A stretch of 64,000 bases of DNA, taken from positions 19,562,182-19,626,181 of the forward strand of contig NC_088711.1 of assembly GCF_963576615.1 (NCBI RefSeq), in the 5' to 3' direction. Shown here piece by piece: positions 48,300 through 58,261 of the stretch (position 1 is its first letter; each line of letters opens with the position of its first letter). A model generated the notes under the pieces. That model ran no database searches. It worked only from the letters and a program-made list of their open reading frames with translations, and had not been told where the DNA came from. Source of the stretch: Watersipora subatra. Lineage: Eukaryota > Bryozoa > Gymnolaemata > Cheilostomatida > Watersiporidae. Made by a program: the position numbers and the translations under genes.

Positions 48300-48660
48300 A
48301 TAAATATACTAGCTGTGCTTCTCGGCATTGCTCAGGTATTAAAAACCAGCTTGTAAACAATGAATAGTAAAAAGAGTTGTCTGCCAATTGCTATTAGCCT
48401 GGCCCATTGCCAATGGAAAAATTGAGAAAGCTTACTAATGAGGGCTATTCGTCTCCGTTATGTAATCACCCTGCGGAGTGTGCAAAGCCGTTGGGTATTT
48501 GCTCCCATATAGCAACATATATCGGCTAGCGAACAAATCAATCTCGGTGGCTTGATTGGCACGGTGTTGGACTGGTGAATGGGGAAGTCCGAGATCAAAT
48601 CTTTTCCGGTACATATACACATACACAAACTCATATATGAGAAATATAAGAATATATATA
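48300..48660 (+). repeat. Microsatellite-tailed, tRNA-related repeat (full copy)
   Basis: In order: 'actagctgtgcttctcgg', 'ggtattaaaaaccagcttg', 'gttgtctgccaattgc', 'tattagcctggcccattgcc', then a tRNA-like segment (about 48548-48612: A-box-like 'tggcttgattgg', B-box-like 'gagatcaaatc') and an AT tail. The tRNA-like part lies at the 3' end, next to the tail, unlike ordinary SINEs. Confidence 0.65.
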
Positions 48661-49291
48661 TATGAATGTTTGTAGCATTAGATCAAGTATCATTATATAA
48701 CTTAGGAATTAGCAGATGTATAGCATATAATTTAATAGCATCCTTGCAGTTATCTTAACATGGCTTACAATGGATCAACGCACATAACTCTTCCTCTATT
48801 GCACATAAAAGCTAGCTTTGGCTGCAAACTGTAGCAAACTAATCAATGAGTACAATGAGCTTATATTCAACATCGGTAAATATAGATATAAAATAAAAAT
48901 ATGTCTACAAATTTAAAATTAAATGAAAAAACTAAAAGCTTTAACAAATTGCAAAGCAAGGCTATAATATCATCGCAGATTAGTTGCAAGCAACAGATAA
49001 CAACTAGTACAGATATTTCTCGGCTTCCCTATGCATATTTTATTTAGAGATCTTTGAGTTAGAGTTAGTTAGATCCTTAAGTTGAATGAAGGTTAGCAGA
49101 TTTATTGCATCCAAAAGGTTTAATATCACTCCACCATAAAAAATATAGGCGACATTCGCTTCATCTGTAAAAGGGCTCAACTTATCTTCCCAAAATTCTG
49201 ATGAACCATTTAAAAAATACAACGTTAGCCTCTATTTGAACGCCACCTCCAATTGATTGCTACTAAAGAGGAAAGGTTGAAAAATAGAGTG

Positions 49292-51150
49292 CCAGTATGA
49301 CCAATGCTCAGAAAGGAGTTGGACGCAACACCCGGGCAGTCGAATACTTGTTGCAGGCAAATTAGATGGTCTGCCAAGACAGCAAGAGAACGATACCAAT
49401 CTTGCTAAGCTTAGATTGACTACAAAATGGCCTATGACTCACCTTCCCTAGTTGGATCCTTGAGTGCCTAAGGGTGTAAATGTCCAACCGCCCTTGTGGC
49501 TTTCATCAACATGTTGATGACCCAGTGGAAGATGGAACGGGAGGCCAATGGTGAAAAGCTGATGAGTGTCAAAATCAAGCGTGACATCTATCATGGTGAC
49601 CCCTTATCACCGCTGCACTTCAGCATATGTCTAACCCCTCTAAGCAATATTTTGGAGAGGAACCAATGTAGGTACCAGTTTTTTAGGGTGGCACCAAAAT
49701 AAACCGTTTCTTATACATAAAGGACATCAAGCTGTATGCGAGGAAGGAGAGGGATATTGATTCGCTAATATGCTTTACTCATCTGGTATTGAAAAATGTG
49801 AAAGTCTAATCCTCAAGAAAAGCCGTACTGTACACGCAGATGGCCTAGAAATGACAAATACTACCATCAAGGATATAGAAAAAAGGTACAAGTACTTGGG
49901 GATTATGCAAAGCAATATCAATCATGAAGTCCAAGTGTGTCACAAAGCCATTAACAAATGCAAAAATGGTTTTGGCAAGTCCTTCGAAGCCAGCTCAATA
50001 GCACGAACAAAGTCGCAGCAATAAATATCTATGCTCTGCTGGTAATAAGATATCAAGCAGTCACAATAAGGTAGATTGAAGAAGCCACCCAAGAAACAGA
50101 CATAGCGACGCGCAAGCTGTTGACTATGCAAACAGCTCTCCACCCAAAGTCAGACATGCTAGGTTATATCTTTGTAGGAAAGATGGAGGCAGGGGCTCAA
50201 AAGTGTACAGCATAAAGTGAAAGAAGAACAGCATGAAAGCTTATGCACTCTATAATAGCCACCATAGATAAGTTATTGGCTTAATTTCACTTGATTGCAG
50301 TGACAATGAATCAACACACTGATGATGAGGAACACTGATGATTGACTGGCACATCAAACCTCCTCATGATGCCTACCATCAACAATTATCAGAGGTTGGC
50401 GACTTCCACCAGACATATATGGCCAAACAAAGGTGATCTAAAAGCTAATACAGAGTCACTAATCATGGCAGCCCAGGCGCAAGTGCTACCAACTAGGCAA
50501 CCCCAAAAAACAGATCTATCCCGCTAGAAATGATCCTAAATGCAAACTTCTTGGATGCACCAGAGACCATCCAACACATCATCAGTGAATGCAAGCAGTT
50601 AACAAAACATGCATGCGCTGAGCAGCATATTATATTGCAGGTGTAGTTTGCAAAAGTTTGTGTGATGAGTATGGCCTTAATAAACCCCAACACTGATGGG
50701 AAGCTTCAGAGAAGATCAATGAGAATAACTGTGCTGATTAATTTTGAGACATTACACCCAGACTGACAGGCATATCTTGGCATCCCAGCCAGATATTGTT
50801 TTGGTGGACAAAAAGTCTACTATAATAGATATAACAATATCCAATGACTACAACATAGCCTGCAAAGAAAAGGAAAAAGTGGAGAAACCTTTCTCTCTTG
50901 GGAAAGAGATTGATAAGTGCTGGCATGTAAGAGCAACTGTAATTTTTGTATTCATTAGAGCATTGGGTGCAATAACACCTGCACATCAAATGTGGCTGGG
51001 CCAAATACCGACAACAATCGACACAGGTTGCAGAAACACACCTTATTGGGAATGGCTATGATCTTGAGGTGAGTGTTCCAACTCTTAAGTCCCTGGTAGA
51101 AGACATTACTATTTACTTGGGTAAACTATGGTCACGAAACAATATACGGT
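49292..51150 (+). mobile_element. R2/NeSL-group LINE, decayed plus-strand copy
   Basis: This is a 5'-truncated copy of the LINE at 51561-54365. Translated pieces align with it: 'AQKGVGRNTR' (about 49310), SPLHFSICL (49605), 'YKYLGIMQSNINHE' (about 49887) and, near the 3' end, the endonuclease core SQPDIVLVDKKSTIIDITI (about 50780). Several frameshifts and stops are present, so it is inactive and older than its partner. It begins inside the end of copy C of the pogo-like element and ends just before the AT run at 51163. Confidence 0.85.
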
Positions 51151-51162
51151 ATATATTGTTTG

Positions 51163-51560
51163 TTATATATATATATATATATATATATATCTCAAAATCG
51201 GTCATTCTGCCTGTTCAGCTATTGCAATCTAGGAATGAAACATTTGCTTCATGCTGGATTCGATCTTGGAACTTCCCATTCACCAGGCAATAACCTAACC
51301 AATTAAGCTATCCAAGATGTAATTAATTCATTAGGCGATATGAATCGTTGTCAGTTAAAATACGCATCGCACTCTGTGCTTCACGTCACTAAGGCTTGCT
51401 CTCACATCTATTATTAGTAAGTTTAGCAATACAGATAGTATCTTACTCAAATTAGTCATTGGCAATGTGCCAGGCTAATGGCAGGCAACTACCTATCTTG
51501 CCACTGTTTATAAGCTGTTTTTTAATACTCGTACAGCGCCGGGCATTCACCTAATATAAA
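51163..51560 (-). repeat. Microsatellite-tailed, tRNA-related repeat (full minus-strand copy)
   Basis: AT tail at 51163-51190, then, read on the minus strand, a tRNA-like segment at about 51240-51312 ('tagcttaattggttag', 'gatcgaatcc'), then 'ccaggctaatggcaggcaac' (plus-strand reading, about 51470), 'gtttataagctg' and 'cgccgggcattcaccta'. It separates the 3' ends of the two R2-group LINE copies. Confidence 0.7.
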
Positions 51561-54363
51561 AAATTGTTTCCTCACCATGGACACCCCGTATGGGTGGTAA
51601 ATTCTGCTCTAACTCGGGTCTCCTACCAGAGACCTGGGAGTTTGAGCACTCGCCTCAAGATCTTAGCTGTTCCCAATAGCGCACTGTTCTGCAACTCACC
51701 TGAGTTGATTGCTGTTGGTATTTGGGCAAGCCACATTTTATGCGCCGGTGTTATTGCGCCCAGTGCCCCAATGACTACTGGGATTACAGTTGTTCTTACA
51801 TTCCAGCATTTTTCAATTTCTTTAAGAGGGAGATATTTCTCTACCTTTTCTTTTTCTTTGCTGGCTATATTGTAGTCATTGGGTACTGCTATATCTATTA
51901 TAGTAGCCCTCTTGTTCTCCTTGTCTACCACCACTATATCTGGTTGGTTTGCCAGGACATGCTTGTCAGTTTGGATGTAGAAGTCTCAGAGGATCTTAGC
52001 CCGGTCATTTTCATTGACCTTACCAGGAGCTTCCCACCAGTGTTGTGGTTTATTAAGGCCATACTCATCACATAGACTTCTATACACAACACCTGCGACA
52101 TGATTATGCCGCTCAGTGTATGCGTTCCCTGCTAGCTGCTTGCATCCACTGATGATGTGTTGGATCGTCTCATGTGCATCTTTGCACAGTCTGCATCTAG
52201 GATCGTCTCTAGTGTGATAGATTTTCGTTTGGAGTTGCCTTGTTGGGAGCACTTGCTCCTGGGCTGCCATGATTAGCGACTCTGTATTGGCCGTTAGGTT
52301 TCCTTTGTTCAGCCACATATATGTCTGGTGAAGATCGCCAACCTTAGATATTTGTTGGTGGTAAGCACCATGAAGAGGTTTCGTGTGCCAGTCAATTTCC
52401 TCATCATCATAGGTCCGTTGTAAGAGCAGCGGATTGAAATTCAGCTAGCAACTTATCTGAGATGGCCATGGAGGCTGCATATGCTTTGATGCTTTGCTCC
52501 TCCTCTTTCACTGTCTGCTGTACACTTTTGAGTCCCCTACCGCCATCTTTCCTATCAAGATACAATCTAGTAGTATCAGATTTTGGGTGGAGTGCTCCAT
52601 GCATGGTCAGCAGTTTACGAGTTGCTATATCTGTTTCTTTGATGGCTTCCTCAGTCCACTTTATTATGCCTGCTGGATATCTTATTACTGGCAGTGCGTA
52701 GGTATTTACTGCCATGACTTGGTTCTTGGCATTGAGCTGGCTCCGTAAGACCTGCCGAAGGCGTTTCTTGTATTCGGTAATGGCTTTGTGACGTACCTCG
52801 GCTTCGTGGTTGATGTTGCTTTGCATAATCCCCAAGTACTTGTACCCTTCTTCTATATCTTTGATGGTACCATTTGGCATTCTTAGGCCATCTGTGAGCA
52901 TAGAATGGCCTTTCTTAAGAATTAGCCTTCCACATTTCTCAATACCGAAGGTCATTCCGATGTCCTTGCTGTATACCTGAGTGAGGTGTATTAGCGAATC
53001 AATGTCCCTTTCTTTGTTAGCGTACAGCTTGATGTCATCCATGTAGAAGAGGTGGTTTATCTTGGTGCCACTCTTAAACTGGTACCCATATTGAGTCTCC
53101 TCCAGCATAATCCCCAAGTACTTGTACCCTTCTTCTATATCTTTGATGGTACCATTTGGCATTCTTAGGCCATCTGTGAGCATAGAATGGCCTTTCTTAA
53201 GAATTAGCCTTCCACATTTCTCAATACCGAAGGTCATTCCGATGTCCTTGCTGTATACCTGAGTGAGGTGTATTAGCGAATCAATGTCCCTTTCTTTGTT
53301 AGCATACAGCTTGATGTCATCCATGTAGAAGAGGTGGTTTATCTTGGTGCCACTCTTAAACTGGTACCCATATTGCTTCTCCTCCAGCATATTGCTTAGA
53401 GGGTTTAGGCATATGCAGAAGAGAGCGGTGATAAGGAGTCACCTTGATAGATGCCTCGCTTAATTTGTACACTCGCCAGCTTTTTGCCATTAGCCTCCAG
53501 TTCTGTCTTCCATTTGGTCATTGACATCTTGATGAATGCCACAAGAGCAGGGTGAAAATTGTACATACTGAGGCACTCAAGTATCCAACTATGGGGAATT
53601 GAGACATAGGCCTTTTTGTAGTCAATCCAAGCCATGGCAAGATTGGTTTGCCTTCTCCTGCTGTCTTGACAGACCGTCCGATCCACCAGTAACTGATGTT
53701 TAGTTCCTCGGGTGTTGCGCCCAATTCCTTTCTGAGCACTGGTCATATAGTGACTCATGTGCTCTTCCAGTTTGTCTGCAACTATTCCTGAGAGCAGTTT
53801 CTAAGTGGTGGGCAAACACGTTATTGGTCCATAGCTTTTAGGAATCGGCCCCTGCTTTGGATCTTTTATCAGAAGTACAGTTCGTCCTTTGGTCAGCCAT
53901 TCTGGATGGTCACCTTGTTCTATTAGGCATTCCATCTGCTTAGCCATTCTAGTGTGAAGTGATGTCAACTTCTTTAACCAGAAGGCTTGAATCATGTCAT
54001 GGCCAGGTGCTGCCCAGTTCTTCATACGCTGCACTCTGCACTTGATGTCCTCTTTGCTGATGGTGAGTCCTTGCTGGGCCACAGTGTGTTGATGGCTCTC
54101 TTTAAGCCTCTTCAGCCAATTTGCAGTGGTGTTATGAGTAGTCTCTTTCTCCCAGATGTCTTTCCAGAACTTTGAAGTGCTAGATCGGGGAGGCTCAGAC
54201 ATTGGCCTCTGCAGTTCACCTTTGAACTGGGAATACACTCTAGATGGATTATTGATGAACAGTTTGTTCATTCTCTTGTTATCCCGCTCTTTGGTGTACC
54301 GCTTCAGTCGTGCCGAGAGTGCTACTAGCTGCTATTTGGCAGATTCTAGAGCTTCTATTGTGG

Positions 54364-54365
<2 letters not shown>
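51561..54365 (-). mobile_element. R2/NeSL-group LINE with duplicated RT block
   Basis: Minus-strand frames at 54271-53801, 53758-53405, 53390-52407, 52318-51986 and 51934-51623 give one RT protein in pieces. The RT shows AAPGHD, a TCLPT block, AWIDYKKAY, RGIYQGDSLSPL and the catalytic FYMDDIKLYA. After it comes a CCHC knuckle (CRLC, 8 residues, H, 4 residues, C) and a PD-D/ExK endonuclease (QPDIVVVDK, IIDIAVPND), typical of the R2/NeSL/Hero lineage. Breaks seen: a TAG after TCLPTT (about 53801), a one-base deletion near 53420 compared with the plus-strand copy, a frameshift between 52407 and 52318, and a TGA before the endonuclease (about 51986). The block 52824-53105 is repeated at 53106-53387. 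Confidence 0.88.
52824..53387 (-). repeat. In-frame 282-bp tandem duplication in the LINE RT
   Basis: Two adjacent 282-bp units (94 codons) are nearly identical; I count only a few differences, such as gcgtac/gcatac. Each encodes YQFKSGTKINHL, FYMDDIKLYA, IGMTFGIEKC and YKYLGIM, so the YMDD catalytic box occurs twice in one open frame of 327 codons. The high identity means the duplication is young or was recently homogenised. Confidence 0.95.
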
Positions 54366-54414
<49 letters not shown>

Positions 54415-54774
54415 CTTCGCGACATTTTTGTAGTATATCTATATAGATATTTCTCAAAGTATGTTTTATGTCTGTATGTCGTGTGTCTGCATTACGGCTA
54501 TAGCTATTAAAATCTTGAAATAAAGAATCCATACAGAAAATTTAATCTTCGACCCTACCGTTTTCAAGTTCGACGCCCTACTAAATAGGCCACGGAGAAT
54601 CAGTTTTTGGCTTGCCAATATATGTCGCTATATATGAGCACATACCCAACAGTTTTGCATACCACGCAGGGTGATTGTGTAAGTAAGTTATTGTCATTAG
54701 TTCGCTTACTAAAATTTTCCATTCGCCATCTGCCAGGCTAATAGCAAGTGGCAGGCAACTCTCATTACTTCTCA
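54366..54774 (-). repeat. Microsatellite-tailed repeat, split by Helitron candidate
   Basis: AT tail at 54366-54412, then 'ctatagctattaaaatcttg', a tRNA-like remnant at about 54540-54600 and 'gccaggctaatagcaagtgg', 'caactctcattacttctca'. The sequence continues at 57894 with 'ttgtttataagctgattttt' and 'cgggcaacgctgg', as expected from the uninterrupted copies (e.g. 'cttctcatcgttt' at 47312). Confidence 0.75.
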
Positions 54775-55954
54775 TCTACTATATAAACGGCAATCGTTGT
54801 CTGCGTGTGTATGTGATTGAGTGTCCGCCTTATAGAGTACCGTACTTTTTGGACTATTACCCGCTACTAGGTATCTAGGGCGCATTAACGGGAATCTCCG
54901 GTTAGTACACGCCTCTATACATAACCTATTCAACGTTTTTACACAAAAATCATGTCATCTCTGGTTAGCGCGCCCCTTTACAGTGCCCAACGACACTGGT
55001 GCGTTTGAAACAGCAAAGTTGCTGCCGTGTTAAAAAGCACCGTCCTGAATTCTGCGGCCTATACAAAGGTGCCTATACAGTTATACAAATGTACTAATCG
55101 TTAAATAAAATAAATTAATGAATAGTAATTTACATACGATTAATATTTACTGCCAACGTGTACCGAGGTCACGCAAATGTTGGTTTCTTGCGGTCACTGG
55201 AAAAACGCAGTTCTCACCTACTAAATTTCTACATAAAAAAAGGTAAGTATTTCTTATTCAATGTTGTATTGTCTATGAATTGCCACACTTCCACTACATA
55301 ACCCTTTCACTTGCGTCCATGTATAAATTTAGCTATCGGCCTACTGCCAGCCATTTTGCCGATATTGCTTAATATGTATACAATCTTTTTTCAATTTCAA
55401 ACTCCATCTAGAAAGTTTGTTTTGGTTATATATTTCATTTTGCCAACATGTTAACAAGCACTGCTATACAAAAAATTCGTTGTATCTATACTTTGTGCAT
55501 TGATAAAGCGATGTGAAGCTACAAAGCAAAACAATCTTCTACAATGTTCCTTATTCTTACAAAACCATTACTTTCATCGCCATCAGAGTCAGTGCTGCTA
55601 TTGCTATTTTAATTATCTGTGTAATCACAAAAATCTGAATCGGCTATAATGTCATCAACATAAGTAGTTATTTGTTTTTTAATTCGGACGCCTTTGATGA
55701 ACTTACACAAAAATGTTCGTCTTTAAGTTGGAAATCCCCAAACAAAGATTAAAATATTAAACTTTAGGCTAATTTTATAGAGAAATCTTAGGACAACACT
55801 GTCACTACCATAAAAGTCTTAAAGATCGTTGGTTATGTTATCAACGAATAATAAAATTCAGTTACTAGAAATTGCTGGAAAGTCGCAAAAATGTGTCTAC
55901 GGCGGTCGAGCATAGAAAACGCATAAATGGGTCTACTTCGGTGAAAGGGTTGAA

Positions 55955-56320
55955 AACGTTGGATTTGCCACTGTTTGTGATAGTAAACATGTTCATTTCC
56001 TTTTGAGTTACTTTTGCTTTTTTACAGCTACGAGTACTACAGAACTACAGCTACTACAGAACTTGCACGGGTACTGCTACAGCGTTTTACCTACTAAATT
56101 TCTACATCGAAAAGGTTAGTACGTTTTATTCAATGTTGTATTGCCTATGAATCGCCACACCTCAACTACTTAATAACGTTGGATTTGCCACTTTTTGTGA
56201 TAGTTGGACAAGTTCATGTCCTTCAGCAGCTGAGTTACTAATTATTTTCCAGCTACGAGTAGGCCTACTGTAACTTACTACTACAGAACTTGCACGAGTA
56301 CTCCGAGGGTTGCGATAGGC
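55955..56320. repeat. Tandem duplication of about 215 bp
   Basis: Units begin 'gttggatttgccactgtttg' (55960) and 'gttggatttgccactttttg' (56179). Both continue through 'cagctacgagta' and 'ctacagaacttgcacg'. Related sequence 'cctactaaatttctacat' occurs at about 55219 and 56090. It is non-coding and lies inside the Helitron candidate. Confidence 0.65.
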
Positions 56321-56997
56321 GATGGTGAAAAGAAAGAGAGCAGCCGGTATCGACTTACTGTCACCCTGCTTTAGCCATGACCAGCTGTACATCGCCTGCT
56401 AAAAAGTAGGCACAAGCCGAAAACTGTTTGTTCATACACCCGACAGAAAAACAAAAAATGTTGTCTATCTGCAAGTGTTGCGCTGAACTAACATTGTGTT
56501 ATTGTTATGTCATGCTATGTTCTTCATGTTCTGCTATACCACATGCAGCATTTTCTAACATATCTTTTAGTATAAATATATTTTCATGCATTCGTTATCC
56601 TTATTGTATCTCATAAAAAGGCTATCATGTTGGTGTTATGTTTTATTATTGTAAGGTGCTAATGCTGTATCTGCCTTGACATCATACTGTCTGTACTGTT
56701 ATACATATAAATTTTATCGACACAACCTCATCACTGTTTGTATATACCATGTCAAAACACAGGCTATAGACAAAAAACTGGTGAGCTAGGATTAGTATTC
56801 TAAGCATGTAGTCTCCATTCAATAAATGCTGGCGATAACAAAATATTTTGTATAATTTTTTAGAAGATGCAAAACTTTTCAATACTGCCAGTTTGAAGAA
56901 CTTCAGTTTGCCTAGCAATGTCAATTTCATTATCAGTTCTCTGGACACAAATAGGGCAACGCTGATTTGAGTAGTTTGAGACTGATGCATTGTAGAC

Positions 56998-57893
56998 TAG
57001 CTGTAAAACGTATTGCAGATTTCCATTGTTCTCCCCAACATTATTGACATATATGACTGCATATGTGTATGCATAGTGTGATCAGGGCAAAAAATTTCAG
57101 TAGACTGTATATTTGGAGTTGTTTTACAGTATGAAAGACAACTCTCGATAAACTACTTGCTGTACATGAATCTGTTCCCGTGGATGGGTAATGCAGCTAG
57201 CGGTTTGGGGCCGTGGCGTCACCCGGGGATGCGCAGGAGAGCTTTCCACCCCGAGCGCAGCGAGAGTATCCAGGCGTGGCTTTCCGGATGAATGAGTTGG
57301 CAAGTGCGAGGCGATTGATTGCGAAGCGATTGAGTGCCAGGCGATTGATTGCGAGTGCAAGGCGATTGGTTGCGAGTGCGAGGCGATTGTTTGCAAGTGC
57401 GAGGCCATTGGTTGCGAGGCGATCGATTGCAAGGTGAGTGCGAGGCGGGTGCGGGCCGATTGATTGTGAGTGTGAAGCGATTGATTGTGAGGCGAGTGCA
57501 AGAGTGCGATTGTCAACTGCTCGGCGGGTAAAAACTGGTCAGCCAAGGCGGGGGCTCGGCGGCAGAAGTGCGTGATCGTCAACTGCAAATATAGACGGGT
57601 ATGGATGGACGCATGAATCTAGACACATGAATCTAGAATATTTACTAGATTTTACACGCATCTAGCTGTAAAACACATTGCTGATTTCCATTATTCTCCC
57701 CAACATTATTGTCATGTAATATGTGTATGCATATTCAGGGCAACAATTTCAGTAGACAATTTACATAATAATACATCAGGGCAACCATTTCAGTAGACTG
57801 CATATTTGGAGTTGTTATACAGTATGAAAGACAACTCTCAATAAACCTTATGCTGCGCGTGAATCTGTTCCTGTAGGCGGGTAATACAGCTAG
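56998..57893. repeat. Duplicated Helitron 3' end (direct repeat)
   Basis: 56998-57200 and about 57656-57893 are direct copies: 'ctagctgtaaaacgtattgc'/'ctagctgtaaaacacattgc', 'gatttccattgttctcccc'/'gatttccattattctcccc', 'ggagttgtt', 'gaaagacaactctc', 'gggtaat.cagctag'. Both end in CTAG, so the candidate has two possible 3' termini. Confidence 0.8.
57300..57530. repeat. GC-rich degenerate tandem array, about 20-bp unit
   Basis: Variations on 'gcgaggcgattgattgcgag' are repeated about ten times. A 154-codon reverse frame and shorter forward frames across it are Ser/Gln/Ala-rich artefacts. The array is unusually GC-rich for the window. Confidence 0.85.
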
Positions 57894-57959
57894 TTGTTTA
57901 TAAGCTGATTTTTAACACTCGGGCAACGCTGGAGAGCACAGCTAGTATATATACAGTAG

Positions 57960-58261
57960 CCACTCCTACAATGTAAATAATCTGTTCCAGAAAATTTTAC
58001 GTTATAGGGAATTAACTTTATACGAACAGTAAAACACGTGTAAAATGCTTAATCCGTTCTGAGATCTTTCCAAACTCACTCCTTTGGTTATACAAAAAGA
58101 AAAAGCTAGAATCAATTTTTTAACTTGTTGGCTGTAATAACTGCAATATTATTAGTTTGCATTGACAACATGTCTCCTTTTCTGATAAATTTCACTGGTT
58201 TTATAGACTCTGATTGTGGTAATATTACAATAAGTTGATGGGGAACGCACAAATTCAACGT
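57960..58261. mobile_element. Truncated DNA-transposon end
   Basis: 'ta' then 'cagtagccactcctacaatg' with 'tctgttccag' just inside has the look of a pogo/Tigger-type terminal repeat. No partner end is seen before the sequence changes into copy B at about 58262. Confidence 0.35.

Larger units (their letters stand above)
47180..48660. mobile_element. Composite insertion with inverted repeat-family ends
   Basis: This 1.48-kb block interrupts copy C between 'gttcatgaatatat' and 'atatatgaatgtttg'. Both edges are AT microsatellites. Just inside lie inverted copies of the microsatellite-tailed repeat: minus strand at 47255-47350 ('ggctaatagcaagtggcag'), plus strand at 48300-48430 ('ttgctattagcctggcc'). 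Each is preceded on the inner side by 'accatggtttct'. A 60-70 codon start-like frame lies inside at 47572 (MASNKNNQFFLADFKENSD). It is either two nested insertions or a foldback-type element. Confidence 0.55.
44728..49291 (-). mobile_element. Pogo-like non-autonomous transposon, copy C, heavily interrupted
   Basis: Reading the minus strand of copies A and B, matching sequence is found in order at 44728-44759, 45453-45522, 45882-46096, 46761-47180 and 48661-49291. Examples: 'gtagttccttgtttaacacg' at 46785 against 'aacaaggaactactatt' at 59248, and 'tttaatagcatccttgc' at 48731 against the complement near 58797. The gaps are filled by the insertions at 44760, 45523, 46097 and 47180. The far end is cut off at about 49291, where an R2-group LINE begins. 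Uninterrupted, this copy would be about 1.4 kb. Confidence 0.75.
54775..57893 (+). mobile_element. Non-autonomous Helitron candidate (3.1 kb)
   Basis: It starts TCTACTATATAAACGG and ends CAGCTAG, and it lies between A (54774) and T (57894): the 5'-TC, 3'-CTRR and AT-target signature of Helitrons, with no target duplication. The empty site can be read from other copies of the host repeat. No Rep/helicase coding is seen. The interior holds a partial duplication at 55955-56310, a GC-rich tandem array at 57300-57530 and an extra copy of the 3' terminal region. A start-like 'gagtaccgtactttttggac' at 54834 may be a nested DNA element end. Confidence 0.6.

Noticed and set aside
48532-48615. Functional tRNA gene
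   Set aside because: A- and B-box-like words are present, but the arms do not fold into a complete cloverleaf by eye and the segment is part of a multicopy repeat.
49292-54365. LTR or virus-like element
   Set aside because: The RT motifs, CCHC knuckle and PD-D/ExK endonuclease are those of an R2/NeSL-group LINE. No long terminal repeats, protease, integrase, capsid or envelope signs are seen anywhere in the window.
57124-57588. 154-codon Ser/Gln/Ala-rich frame
   Set aside because: It reads across the GC-rich tandem array inside the Helitron candidate; composition explains it.
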